A stretch of 64,000 nucleotides of DNA. It comes from Chinchilla lanigera. Lineage: Eukaryota; Chordata; Mammalia; Rodentia; Chinchillidae. Location: positions 30,479,207 to 30,543,206 of the forward strand of contig NW_004955417.1 in NCBI RefSeq assembly GCF_000276665.1, read 5' to 3'. Both the position numbers and the translations under genes were made by a program. Shown here one piece after another: positions 24,950 through 37,165 of the stretch (the first letter of the stretch is position 1; each line of letters starts with the position of its first letter). The notes below the pieces were generated by a model. The model was not told the origin of the DNA, did not search any database, and worked only from the letters and a program-made list of their open reading frames with translations.

Positions 24950-27290
24950 ATATACAGAAAAGTGAAGATCAGTGCATAAAGTAATGAAATTAAGACTAAA
25001 AAAATACAAAGAATCAATAAGTTGAAGAGCTGGTTCTTTTGTTTTGTTTTGTTTTGAGACAGGATCTTGCTATGTAGCTCTGGCCTTGAACACTTTATAT
25101 AGTGAGTAGCCTAGGCTGACCTTGAACTCACAGCAACATTCCTGCTCAGCCTTCCAAGTGCAGAAATTATAAGTGTGTGCCATCATACCTGGCTCAAAAG
25201 CTATTTCTTTGAAAGAATAAATAAAACTCACAAATCCTTAGGCAATTTCACCAAAAAAAGAAAGAAAACATCCAAATCAGTGCAATTAGAAATGAAAAGG
25301 GTAAAATCACAATGGATAGTACTGAAATCCATACGATTATTACCAAATACTTTAAAAGTCTATACTCCAATAAATTGGATAATTCTCAAGAATTAGATAG
25401 ATTCCTGGATGTATACACACTACCAAACTGACACAAGATTTAAAAACTCTAAATAATACAATAACAGATAATGATATTAAAGCAGTAATTTAAAAAAAAA
25501 AAAAACTCTCAACTAAGAGAAGCTCAGGTCCCAGTGGACTTGCTACCAAATTCTATAAGAACTTCAGAGAACATCTAATACCAATACTCCTCAAACTCTT
25601 TAATGAAACTCAAAGGAAAGGACTACTCCTAAAATCATTCCTAGAAGATCAAATTACTGTGATTCCAAATCCAGATAAGCATCCAAGCAAAAATGGACTA
25701 TAGTCTAATCTGTTTAAAGAACATTGACACAAAAATCCACAGAAAATTCTGTTATTGGCAAACAGAATGCAACAAATCATCAAAAAGATTGTACATCATG
25801 ACCAAGTGGGCTTCATCCCAGGGATTCTAGGATGGCTCCACATATGTAAATCAATACGTGTAATTCATCACATGAACAGAAGCAAGGTCAAAAAAATCAC
25901 ACGATCATCTTAATAGGTGAAGAAAAAGCCCTTGACAAAATCTAACATCCATTCATAACAAAACCCTGAGTAAAGCTGTACCAAAGGATCTTATCTCTAT
26001 CTGATAAAAGCCACTTATGACCAGCCTACTGCCAGTATCATATTAAATGGGGGAAAACTGAAAGCTTTCTCTTAAAAAGCAGAAGTAAGAAAAGGATTCC
26101 ACTGTCACCACTTCTGTTCAAAGTAGTACTCAAAACATTAGCCAAAAGGGGGAACATTAGGCAAAAGAAGGAATGAAAAGGAAATGCATAGCAAAGGGTG
26201 AAGCCAAGTTATCACTATTTGCAGAGAATATGATACTCTACATAGAATACCCAAAAATTCTATCAAATGACTCCCAGAATTAGTAACCAGATTCAGCAGT
26301 ATAGCATGATACAAAATCAGTGCACAAAAATTAATAGCATTCTGGTACATCAATAATGAACTCACTGAGAAAGAAATTAGAACAACTCCATTCATAATAG
26401 TGTGAAGGAAAATTAAACACTTACAATTAACCAAACCAAGGATGTGGAAGGCGTCCTGCAACAAAAACTATAGCACACTCAGCTAGAGGAAAAATAGCCC
26501 CTATACAAGTGGTGATCCATATGCTAGGCATGTGAAGAAGACAGGATCCAGACCCATATCTCTCACCATAAACTAAAATCAAGATGGATCAAAGATCTAA
26601 ATGTTAAAACAGAAACACTTAATCTACTGGAAAATAAAATAAGTAAAACTCTTCACAACATAAGCATAGGCAACAACTTTCCAAACAGAATCCCAATTGC
26701 CCAAGAAATAGCATCAAGAATCAACAAATGGGGTCATGTTGAGTTGAAAAGCTTTTGCACAGCAGAAGAAACAACCAACAGACTAAAGAGACAACCAACA
26801 GAATGAGAAAAATAATTGCCAGCCACTCCTTGGATGGAAGTCTAATAGCTAGAATATATAAAGAACTCAAAAAAATTAGACCCCCCCCAAATAAAAGAGT
26901 CAATAAAAAATCAACAACGGAAATGAATAGACACTTCTCAGAAGTACAAATGGCCAACAAATGCATGAAAAATGTTCAACATTGCTGGCCCTTAAGGAAA
27001 TGCAAATTAAAACAATATTGAGATTCCATCTGACCCCCCAAAAAATGGCTACCATCAGGAAACCAAATGATAATAAGTGCTGGGGAGGCTGCAGAAGAGA
27101 AGGACCCCTTCTGCACTGTTGGTGGGAATGGAAATCAGTGTGCAGATTCCTCAGAAAACTAAAACTAGAAATTCCATTAGACCCAGCTATTCCCTTTTAA
27201 GGTATCCTCCTGAAAGAGCCAAAGACCCCATGCACACATGCCAAAAAAGGCTACCAAATCCATCTTTAAATAAAGCACCAAGGAAATAAT
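24950..27290 (+). mobile_element. L1 ORF2 fragment with dead reverse transcriptase
   Basis: Sense-strand L1 ORF2 from just before the RT domain to near the C-terminus, interrupted by a B1 at 25037-25195. 'HDQVGFIPG' is encoded at about 25795-25823. The catalytic metal-binding motif, FADD in active L1s, reads FAEN at 26218-26229. Multiple stops and frameshifts (for instance a 13-A run near 25491-25504) break the frame. The C-terminal Cys block and 'LLVGMEISVQIPQKTKTRN'-type sequence lie at 27077-27200 in shifted frames. No 3' UTR follows, so it is truncated at both ends. Confidence 0.9.
25037..25195 (-). mobile_element. B1 SINE inserted in L1
   Basis: The plus strand shows a T-rich tail (25037-25054), then the reversed B1 body: 'gagacaggatcttgctatg', 'ctaggctgaccttgaactc', 'cagccttccaagtgcag' and 'gtgtgtgccatcatacct'. 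The flanks are target site duplications: 25025-25039 and 25196-25210 agree at 12 of 15 positions. It interrupts the ORF2 of the surrounding L1, so it is younger than that L1. Confidence 0.9.
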
Positions 27291-28019
27291 ACCCTCATTT
27301 AAATGATTCAAAATAATGTGAAGGCCAACCACTCCTCCTTCTGGCTTATGGTGTCATGAAGAGAGTTGCTCACCTGCACCTGATCCTGCTGCTGTGGTGC
27401 AGCTCTGTCGTCCTCACCCGGTGACCAAGGAAGCCACACAGCCTGTCAGGCATGCCCCTTGCTCCACTCCACATACTCTCCTCAGGGCTGCTGTGACCTT
27501 TCTGAGAGGAAACTCTACCTTGGAGAGAATTCTTAGAGCACTACGGGCAATGCACTTTTACACCTACACTACTTTACCGTTCTCAGTGCTTAAAAGATAG
27601 TTTTGCTCACTTTTTTCTTTTTCTGGTGGGGGTGTTAGTCTTTATTTACTCCATTTTGTCTAATGCGATTTATCTTAATTGTAAGATTCTCCCAGCAGAC
27701 CTCCTTGGGCTTCAGCTCATGTTAGATACCTGCATGAGAATAAAAACAAGTGATGCTTTTGCTACTCACACACACTGCCTTCTTCTGACAACAGATGTTG
27801 GTGTTCTTGCTATACACATCGGGTGGGTCTCCAGCAGATACCAACTGGACGTACTAAAACCTAGTTCACCTCCAGTCTGGAGATAGCTCTGGATCCCACA
27901 GGCTAAGGGTTTGGTCCCAAAGACCCCCTTCCCCAGTTCAGCTCTGCACTGTGGCTTGTACACTCGACTACCAACTCGCAGGTAGGCTTCCCCAAAATTC
28001 TCTCCTCAGCCTTGATTAA
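27291..28019. other. Unique sequence, no gene seen
   Basis: No gene or confident repeat. Short frames (27394-27600, 27626-27886) lack domains. Confidence 0.45.
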
Positions 28020-28540
28020 TTGGCTAAGAGCCCACAGAACTCAGGGCAACACCAAGGTTTACTGGGTTATCATATTAACAAAGGCTATGGTAACAAATGT
28101 ACACAGACAGGAGCCATGTATGGGGCAGGGTGTGGAGAAATATTATTTGGCCATTTAAATCCATTTAAATGAAGATATTATTTCCTTAGCCCTGTGTGCT
28201 GTCTGGTACCAGGGAGTTCCCTCCTAGCATCTCCAGCAATCAGCGGCTCTCAGCTGCTTCTGAGCGTTTGCAAAGGATTCATGACACTGATGTGATTGAT
28301 GGAACCAATGGCCACTGTGATTCACTGAACCTTCCAGAAGCTGAATAGTGGAGCTGGGTAGTCACATCCTCAATTCTCAGGCTGGTTTCCATGGCAACCA
28401 GCCCCATCCTGAGCGCTCCATGAGCTGCCATAGGAATAGAAGGTGCCCCTGTGTCATACGAAAACTCAAGGGACTTAGCAACTCTGTATGAAGGACAGAG
28501 CCAGAGGCCAAGCGTCCACTCAGAATGTTCTGCTTCTCCC
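28020..28540 (-). mobile_element. Probable ancient LTR, family uncertain
   Basis: Scattered blocks resemble an old mammalian LTR read in reverse: 'caaggtttactgggttatc', 'ttgatggaaccaatggcca', 'catggcaaccagccccatc' and 'gaaaactcaagggactta'. The block order is familiar but divergence is high, so the class and ends are uncertain. It has no coding content. Confidence 0.35.
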
Positions 28541-29167
28541 TACAAGGCTCTTAGGAGCGCTCTCTCAGGTACAGGCAGTTTCCTCTTGTACGGCAGTGTC
28601 ACTGTCCCTTTTTGATACCCATGTCACCCTCGGGCCCACTTTGTCTACTTCTGTGAGTTATTTCCCCACATTGTAACCAGTGATTTACTTGCCTGTCCGC
28701 AGGTCTCTAGATCACACACTAGCAGTGTGGAAAATGCACCTGTACTTCTGGTACACGCTTATGGGCAGGCCTGTGCAGAGCAAGTCGTCAATGAGCACAT
28801 CTGTGATCAAACAAGTACAGGAGAACCGGCACAGAGTTTACATTTTTCTCACACTTGCTTTGCTTTTGTCACACAGGGCTTTAACTAGTTGGCTAGAACT
28901 GCTAACACAGCGCCATGCAGTCGCTCAGCAGGATGGCTTCCTGGCACCACTGGGTCACGTAGAGGGGACGGCTGCACACACTCAGGAACTGTGGGGCAAC
29001 CCGTGTGCTAGCTTCCTCTTCTGAAGGAGGTCAGCGGACATGTTCGAGCTGGAATAGGTCTTCTCCTGGCCTCCATAGAATGTATTAAGGCCAGAAATAT
29101 GAAGATGCTGAAAATGTCTGGAAACTCAAATGACTGGATCTTAAACTCTCTTTTTGCCATCTTGAAT
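28541..29167. other. Unique sequence, no gene seen
   Basis: The frame at 28680-29024 (114 codons) has no recognisable domain. No repeat recognised. Confidence 0.45.
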
Positions 29168-29194
29168 TTCTCTCTCTCTCTCCCTCTCTCTGTC
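29168..29194. repeat. (TC)n simple repeat
   Basis: A short imperfect run of TC with CCC interruptions, 165 bp before the (CA)n tract. Confidence 0.85.
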
Positions 29195-29352
29195 TTTCCT
29201 TTAAAAGATAGAAAACCTCAACATCTAGCAGTTCAAGCCTCATACCTCAAAGTTTCCACACCACAGAAACATAACAAGCTCATTTCACTCAAAGGGTTTT
29301 GGTGGGCACAAGTCAGGAGGGAGTTCTGTGTCAGCTTGCACTAGAACCACCC

Positions 29353-29353
29353 C

Positions 29354-29397
<44 letters not shown>
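29353..29397. repeat. (CA)n microsatellite
   Basis: About 22 uninterrupted CA dinucleotides. Such pure tracts are usually length-polymorphic. It produces the artificial Thr-His and Cys-Val runs in frames at 29328-29558 (+) and 29331-29918 (-), which are not genes. Confidence 0.97.
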
Positions 29398-29400
<3 letters not shown>

Positions 29401-32400
29401 GCAGTTTCCTGAAAGAGAAGAAAGAAGATAAAAGAGATGTTCTTCAGGGGCACTTGGGAACATGTTACTACCCTCGTATATGTCGTGGCCCCCAGGTTAC
29501 TGTGGGACCTGGCTCTGAGGGATTGAGGCATATCGGCCCCAAGGAGCACTTGAAATAAGACATTTTTCTCTGTCCCTTGGCTTCTCAAAGTCTGATTCTG
29601 AAGTCTTCTGCAGACCCTGGCTGTGATACTGTGCTGCAATTGAAATATCTTATACAGTTTCTGCCCTTGGCTCCTGACATGGAGTAAATAGGCTGAAGAG
29701 AGGGATCCTGGGAGAATCTCTTGTTCTCCCATCCGGGCTTTGACCTGTTCCTGGCACAGAGCTCGTAAGGCCTGTGTAACTTCCCAAGTGATAGCAGTGC
29801 CTGGCACAGTGCTCCTAGATACTGGGATTTCCTGGGCAACAGGACAGTCTTTTGTTCTAAGGTGACTTCTCCGTGTCTTGGCTGGCCTCAGAAGAGGGTT
29901 GGTTGCCAGGGGAACCAAGAGGGAAGCTTCCGGGGCCTCCCAAGGTGGTAGAGGGGGGTGCAGGGGAGGAGGGGAGGTCTCAGTGAAACTCGGAGGGCCG
30001 GTGACAGAGACACCTGCTGGCAGAAGGGTGGTGTGAGGGGTCCAAAGGGCAGCCCTGCTGCCGTCCTCTCCCTGGCTCTCCTGTCTGAGTCTAATTGGAG
30101 TTCTGCTTGATGGTGGGTAGAAATCTACACATGCTCCAGTGACCAGAGGTAAAATATGCTGTGCTGTTCTCAGCTGGGAAACTTGGAAAACTAATTGGTG
30201 TTTTCAGTCTTTTACACTAGTCCAGGCCTACACGTTCCACTTCAGTCCAAGTTAGTCTGACTTCTGAGTTTGGCAAAGCCGTCTTTGTTCAGCTCTGGTC
30301 TCAGAGGAATTGCGTGGACTATATACTTATGTGAAGACTTTTACTTCTGTTTCTAATTAGGTTAAAGAAAACTTGGAAGACAGTGCCATCTTGAAAAAAG
30401 ATAAGGACTGTTTGTTGACTGACTTCTAGATGAGAAAGCAACATGTTCTGGCCTTTTCCAATATATTGAAATGAATGAGAAACATGAATAGGCCATTTCA
30501 AATTAGCAGGCATGTATCTTTGGCTTGGGTGCTTGTACAGGTTTGAGTTAGGAATATTAAAATGGTCATTCAATGGGTCCTAATTTTCATAGATAGAGGT
30601 TGAGAATTCATGCTGAAATAAAATCATGAGCTGTGGAATACTCTGCTAAATAACTCTCCTGACATAAAGAAGATGAGATAGTGTGCAGAACACTTTCTAT
30701 ACCTACAGCTCTTTAATGAGTGGAAGTCTATAGATATATAAAACAAAAATCTGTTCTCCAGAAGATACTGGGAAGCATTCCAAAGAGAACCAGATTCTCA
30801 GAAAAAGTGGTGGGGGGAATAAAGCTATAGTGTATCACATATTTACTGTATTGAGACATTTAAACTTTAGGAAATTAACACTAGTGGAAAAAAAATTGTC
30901 TGACTAACAGCGGGTTAATCATGGTGAAAGTTTATCCAAACATACCTAGCCCTAAGGGAGTCTAACCAACGTCCACATGGCTAAGACTGTCTCTTAATTT
31001 GTACCATTTTAGTTACATCTGTCCCTTGGCCACATAAAATGACATTAATGATGTTAATTGTACCCACACATCTGTGTGCTGAGAGCTTGGTCCTTCCTTA
31101 TGACTTCTGTCTGGAATTCCACCTCGTCCAGGGGCTGAAGGGAATTGTTTCCTGCACACAGATGTTTCAGGAAGATCCAGACCTGTGAAATACAACCCTT
31201 CTTTTATCCTAGACCTTGGCCAAAAACATTGCATTTCTGCTAAGGACCCTGATTAATCCTCCTAGAAATCAGTGTGTAACTCATCATCTGCCCAGCGTTT
31301 AATAGTAGAAGTATCTATTTCTGAAAACTTGACCCCATTCCTTTGGCTTTTATGTTTTATAGATAATTACAGAGGAACAGTTAATGATGATTAGTAAAAT
31401 ATATTGGATATGTTTTCAGTACTCATGGTGTATTACATTTAAAAATAAGCTCTTGGGCACTTTGTTTCTTAAAATTTATAACCACTGTTATAAAGATTTA
31501 AAATCATTCTACTGTTTCATAAATGGTTATATATAGCCACAACATCAACATACCACATTAGGTTAAAAGTGAACATATTTCCCTATACCATTTTTAATAG
31601 CAATAGTCTGGCAATACCAGAAGGCATATAAAAGGACCCACCGTGCATGTGCAAAAATCTGTGTGCTTACGGCCATGTTTTGGCATCTTTACGTGCCATG
31701 TTAGTAGATTTCATTCTGAAAAAGTCTCTAGCACATGAATTTTGTAAGATATGGAAATTCCTTTAAACACACCATTTGGAACTAGTGCCGCACCCTAGGC
31801 TGGAGGGTTCCTACCCCCATGCCCATGCCTGGCCCAGTGGGATGCTGCCCTGCAGAGACTGTGCCCCAGCACCTCAATACCAGCACTGTGAGCTGGACCA
31901 GTGGCTCTTGGTTGGACTCAGCCTGCAGTTCAGGGATCCAGCAGCTGCCCTCTGTCTGTCCTCACAGCTCAGACATGGACAGACAGCAACACCTGCGTCC
32001 CAGCCAAGGAGACGACTGTCCCACGGGTCCATACCACAGTCCCATTGCTCAGAGCCTCCCTGTGGCCCCCAGGAGAACAGACCTGTCCCAGACACGTTTC
32101 TGAGAGAAAAAGTTATGTTAGCGGTACAAATTTATGAGGTAAAGTGTGAGGACTGAGCCGTGTGTACACATGTAATGAGCAAGTATGGGTAGTTAACATT
32201 TCCCTCTCCTTGGTATTTTTTAAGTTTTCAGTTAACATTCACTGGTTGTACACAGCTGTGAGGGGCGGTGATGTTCCATGCACGCAGTAATGATAGTGAC
32301 CAAGCAGGTCAGCGTCCTCGTCTCTCTGTTCCCGTCTCTGGCTCCTCTCCTCCAGGGAGTCATGAGTCCACCCTGGCCTCCCCGAGGCAGGCCTCAGGAG

Positions 32401-33389
32401 CTTCCCCTCCTTAAGCTAAGCTTCAGCCCTGCTGGCCCCGGCTGTCCCAGTGGCCTTCCAGCCCTCGGAGCCCCGTGCACACTCTCACTCACCCTGCCAA
32501 GGGAGCCCACCGGCTCTTCCTTCCTGACATCCCTCAAGTGGTGCCCGTTCTGCCCTCCTGGGACTGTTGGGGAAGTGGAGGTTCACCTCACCCTGGGCCT
32601 TGTCCCTATTACCAGCATTGCAAACACTGCTGTCTCCCTGCCCTGCCGCTGTCCGCTCAGAGGAGGCCACTCTGCACATAGGCCGACGCCTCCCTTCCCT
32701 CCAGCCCTCCTGCCGCCTGTACTCAGACTTTGCCCCACAGGGCAGCAAGCTCCTCAGCAAGCAGCTGGCCCAGCAGAGGAGGTGTCTTAACTTAGCACTC
32801 AAGAGAAATGAGCGAAAGATACCAAAAACCAAAAACTCCTTTGCAAAGTCTGCATAGCCTGCATAAGGTCACTGGCTTGCTATGGAAGAAACCTCCCCTC
32901 TTCTGTCTTCTCTCCTGCATTTCAAACAGCGACTCACAGAGCAATTTCTAAGTGCTCCAGCCGAGGCTGATTCCCCATACTTCAGACTGGCAAGAGCGCT
33001 GGTCACACGGCTTGAGCATGCAGCGTGAGAGGAGCCCAGCAGAGGGGTGAAGGGAAGGGGCACCCCGCTCCACTCAGCTATGAAGCTTGGGGCAGGGCAG
33101 CTGGTGGACAGACCTATCTTTCATGATTTTCCTTGAGAGGGGATGTCATGCAGGCCTTTGTCTCCACCAGGGAAGGAAAGTTCCCTGAGGGACGCTTGCG
33201 CAGCTTGGTTCCGCTCCTGGGGTCCCGATCCCCCAGCCCACCCCACCTCCGACAGTGGCAACCTTCAACACTCCTTCCTCAGAGCCCAGCTTAGCCTCGC
33301 AACCTTACAGTTCCCGGCTGGTGGGGGTTCAGGTCAGGAGCCATGGAAGCTTGACTCCCTCCTCTACTCAGTCTCTGCAGGGGCCACCT
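29398..33389. other. Long unique stretch, no gene seen
   Basis: No recognised gene or repeat in 4 kb. A G-rich segment at 29948-29980 has several runs of four or more G. 30100-31760 is AT-rich. 31770-32100 and 32270-32860 are GC-richer with overlapping frames on both strands, none with a domain. Confidence 0.4.
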
Positions 33390-35120
33390 GTGAGCCCCAA
33401 CCGCCCTGTTCCTGGCTGCTGGGAGGCGGACGCGGGACCAGGCCGGCAGGCCGTCTTTCCTCTGGGTCCCTGGTGACTTTGCCTGGTGGAGGGCGCCACC
33501 ATAGCTAAGCGCAGGTGCCCCCTGCCTGTCACAGGCAGCAGGTTGACTGCCGGGTCCCTTGGCAGAGCCGCAGCCCCTGCTGCCTGTGCTCACCCGGCCT
33601 CCCCGGGGCTGGGGCGATCCCGGTCTCAGCGCCGCCCCGCCATCCCACAAGGGTCTACAGCAGCCCTTCGCACCCCCTTCTGTAGGTCACACTGTGACAG
33701 TGGAGGCCCTGGCTGCTACACGCGCTTCAGAAAAATTCTCACAGATGTGGAGAGAAACAATCTTTCACCGTGCTGAGCCAAAAGTACAATGAACGCACAG
33801 GTGGGTGTTTCTGGTGGTCCACTCCAAAGCCATCTGTGTGCCTGCTCTTCTTAATTACAGAACGCTAAATGTGCTAGATTAGTGCCGAGCAGGCTCCCAG
33901 CGCCGAGCCCACAGGGTGTAGCAGAAGTCTACCGAGTAAAGCTTTGGAGGAAGGGAGCTTCTCTGCTAGAACCCGGAGTCCTCCAGGCTAGAGGTTTCCC
34001 TTTTAGCTTCCGCTTCTTCCCGCCTGGATGCAGGTTTGATGCCCGTGAATCCAGGAATCATCCCAAACAATGCAGAGTGAGTCCTCCGCTCAGGGGTGGG
34101 TGCAGGGCGTGGCCCCCCGATCCTTGACAACTTCCCGGAGCTTCCAGGAGCACGGGCCGCTTCCGTCTCAGCTTCTTACCCGAGGGAAACAGGCCCTACT
34201 CGCTCACCCTGAGTCTGCATCCTGCACGTGCAGGTGGCCGCGCCTCAGCCGGTACAGGGGCGGCCCAGGGACCCCCTCTCCAGCGGGCTCGGGAGTCTGC
34301 GGCACAGGCCCGCGGGGCCGAGCGCTGGGTCCCGGGAGGAGCCACTCTGGGGCAGTGGTGGGATCTCACTGTGGCAGGCAGGGAGGTGACGCTGGGAGAA
34401 CGTGACTGCTGGACTCTAAAGCGTCTGCCCTTCTGTGCCGCAGGGGCCGAGGTTTAATTCTGCCAGGGAGAAGGAATGCGGTATCGCTGGTGCTTTTGCA
34501 GCTGGTGAAGGTGACGCTCTGACGTCTGTGCGCCTGGTCAGCAGAAGCCCGAGGGGAGAGGTCAGCAGGGCAGATCCCGCCTGCCCGGCACAGCCTGCTC
34601 GACCCTCTGCGGGGGCTCTCTGGTGCTCTCAGTCTTCCTGGTGGCCTCCACCCTGGGACACAGCATCCAGAAGCCAGAAGGAGGAGGTGCTCGTGCCGGC
34701 TGTCCCCTCTTTCTAGCTTCTATCGAGGAAGGAGATGTTCCCAGAGCCTCCTTGAACTCCTCGCCGCCCTTCCTGGCCCGGCCGCGTCCCCCCGCTGAGC
34801 CGGTCCCTGCGCTTCTGCGAAGGCTGGCGCTTCGCATTCACGTTCTGGTCCCGGCTGCAGCTGATCCCAGGACTCCCTCGACAGGGCCGGCCGGGCTGGG
34901 AAAGACAGGAGAGGCAGAGGCTCCCGGAGGCTTGGAAGAGACCGCGGCTGCGGCTGCTTGCTCCTGGTCTCTGCCAGGTCCGCCAGCCGGAGCCTGGCAC
35001 CACGGCAGCCCTGTGAGCAGCTACTCGGCTGTGAGCTGACTCTGAGGGCAAACTCCCCGCGAAGAGCTGCGAAGCAGGGCGCTCGGGGACTGGCTGCACG
35101 GGACCGGCTTCAGACATCAC
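33390..35120. promoter_or_regulatory. CpG-rich zone (weak CpG island)
   Basis: GC content is clearly above the flanks, with many CpGs (for example 33420-33640 and 34220-34340; a hand count gives about 17 CpG in 240 bp of the first). Open frames up to 166 codons occur in nearly all frames on both strands, which is typical of GC-rich DNA and argues against any one being real. It could mark a promoter or distal regulatory element, but no splice-framed exon stands out. Confidence 0.45.
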
Positions 35121-36540
35121 CCCGGAAGAGAAATGAAGTTCTAGGGCACTTGCACTGTTACAGTTCTGGTTCTCAGCCGCTGTAGCCAGGTCTAACGTTA
35201 ACCAGTGTCTCAAACTGTTGATGGCTCATCGCTGTGGTCAGGAGTGGCACCCGCTTCGTCCAGGCACCTTGCTGACGCTCCACGCCTCCACCAAGGACAG
35301 TCGTTTCCTCGGGAAAGGAGAGTGCAGCTGCAGTGAGCCCCAGCAATGCTGGCTCAGGAAGTCACAAGAGCCTGCACAAAGATGGACTCCTACACCCATG
35401 CCCCCCGGGTGAGGGTGCCTGGCGTGCAGCAGTCACTGGGAGCCTGAGGCCAGGAGAAGAGCACTGGACCACCTCAGGGATGAGAGGCGGGCACAACAGG
35501 GGGTGGAGAAGAGGCCGGAGGGAAGAAGTCGCCAAGGCTGCAGTCACAGAGACATACAACACTGCAACCTGCGCACATCCCAGGGCCTGCTTGTTGAACG
35601 AGCAACTTTGTAATCAACCAAGAAATCAAAAGCCTTCCCAAAGCGCTTACCTCATGCTCAACCCGAGTCTGACCAGTGAAGCTAGCTTCAGAACTAAGAG
35701 AATTTCTGTGAGTTGGAGTCAATCAGTACCTCTGTAAATTCTCCCAAGCTCTTGGGGAGGAACAGACGATCGTGTCTAGATCTCACCCCACCTGCCCGAT
35801 GGGGCAGGTGGCACCGTCCACCTGTTACAGGACCCAGGCCCGCGGTGGCTCTGGAGGAGGAGGAAGAGGACAGACTCCTCCTACACAGAGCTACGAGATG
35901 GGACCAGAACACAGGGAACTGGTGCAGAGGCCTTGTGGACACGGAGGAGAACAATGCCAGTGCCTTCTCGGAGAGTGAAGGCTTCATGAAGGCAGTAACA
36001 GTTGACCTCTTCGTGACTTCACTGATCTTTGTTATTTTTCTCTGCTTCTTTTGTTCCACTTGCTGCATCACTTTGAGTGGTCCCAAGAGACTCTTCTTTT
36101 AAGAAAAATGAGTTGTATCCAGCCATACATTGATAACAGTCTAAATATGAAAATGTTTTTAGTATGGATTCATTGAATCAGCCACAATTTATTATGCTAT
36201 CACTGTGTGCCAGGATTTTGATAGTAGGTTTTGATCCTAAAAATTGTAAGATAAGCTTCTATCAGGATTGTTTTTTGCGATGAATAGCAGTCATGGTAGA
36301 TATGATAGAAGTCTATTTTCTATCCCACAAAGCCTGACAAATCAACTCTGCTTCACCAAGTCCCTAAGAAACAAGTTTTCTAGCACATAGTAGCTGCACT
36401 CTAGACAATAGGGTGGGAAAATAATTTTAAAAATAAAAGAGCTGTCATTTCTAAGGAGGCTTTTTATCAGCCCCTGTTTGCAGTACACAGTGTCTGCTTT
36501 CTTCATGTGCAGCCGGTGCTGGCACGTGACCATCCTCATC
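35121..36540. other. Unique sequence with a CACCTG hairpin; no gene seen
   Basis: No gene recognised. A perfect 10-bp inverted repeat lies at 35788-35811 (described separately). 36080-36460 is AT-rich. Frames at 35713-36102 (+) and 35694-36086 (-) overlap antisense and lack domains. Confidence 0.45.
35788..35811. repeat. Perfect 10-bp inverted repeat with two E-boxes
   Basis: Arms CCACCTGCCC (35788-35797) and GGGCAGGTGG (35802-35811) are exact reverse complements around the loop GATG. Each arm holds a CACCTG/CAGGTG E-box, and another CACCTG follows at 35818-35823. CACCTG is the core site known for ZEB and Snail zinc-finger factors; binding here is only a possibility. Confidence 0.9.
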
Positions 36541-37146
36541 CCTTCCTTCCACCCTTTCCCCTCTCCTCCCATCTTGCTCCCCTTCCCATCTGAGAGATCT
36601 AGCTCCTTACTTCCTAGTACCTACATTTTATTTTGCTCTTTATGATACTTTGAGTCTCTCATATAAGAGAAACCATGTGATATTTAAGCTTGTGTGTGGG
36701 ATTTATTTCACTTAGTGTTTTGGTCTCTAGGTGCCTCCATTTTCATACAGATGACTCAAGTTTACCTTCCTTATGGCATGGAAGGGCCCCACTGTGCATA
36801 AGTATCACATTCTCTTTATCCATTCATCTGTTGGTGGACATAAAGGTCACTTTCGAAACCTAGCTATATTGAATTATGCTGCTATAAAGTGGGTGTGCTG
36901 GTATCCCTGTATATCTTTAGCTTTTTGGAGATACCTAGAAGGGGACTAGATGGTCAAATGGAATTTTTAGCTTTTAGAGGAATTTCCACCATGATTTCAT
37001 AGTAGTTGTACTAATTTACATTCCCACCAACAACATAGCAAGGATTCTTTTTCTCTACATCCTTGCCAGCTTATTACTATTATTATTTGATTTCTTGAAG
37101 ATGGCTGTCTTTTCTGCACTGAGATGAAATCTCAGTGTTGTTTTAG
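36541..37146 (-). mobile_element. L1 3' end fragment (minus strand)
   Basis: Plus-strand order is polypyrimidine tract (36541-36590, the reverse of the L1 3' UTR polypurine tract), then 'catgtgatatttaagcttg', 'catctgttggtggacataa', 'gaattatgctgctataaag' and 'tttacattcccaccaacaa', ending at 'gatgaaatctcagtgttg'. This matches 3' UTR plus the ORF2 C-terminal segment read in reverse. No open frame remains, and the 5' side is truncated at about 37146. Confidence 0.8.
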
Positions 37147-37165
37147 AGTTAGGGTTAGGGCTAAA
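37147..37165. repeat. Short telomere-like GTTAGG repeat
   Basis: Two TTAGGG-type units with a partial third ('gagttagggttagggctaa') directly after the truncated 5' end of the L1 fragment. Too short to call an interstitial telomeric tract. Confidence 0.6.

Noticed and set aside
29331..29918. 195-codon minus-strand open frame
   Set aside because: Its end is the translated (CA)n microsatellite (Cys-Val run) and the remainder has no recognisable domain.
29948..29980. Possible G-quadruplex
   Set aside because: Only three clear runs of four or more G; a fourth G-run of three is missing, so the standard motif is not met.
34623..35213. Long frames on both strands in the GC-rich zone
   Set aside because: Stops are rare in GC-rich DNA; several frames are open together and none shows a domain.
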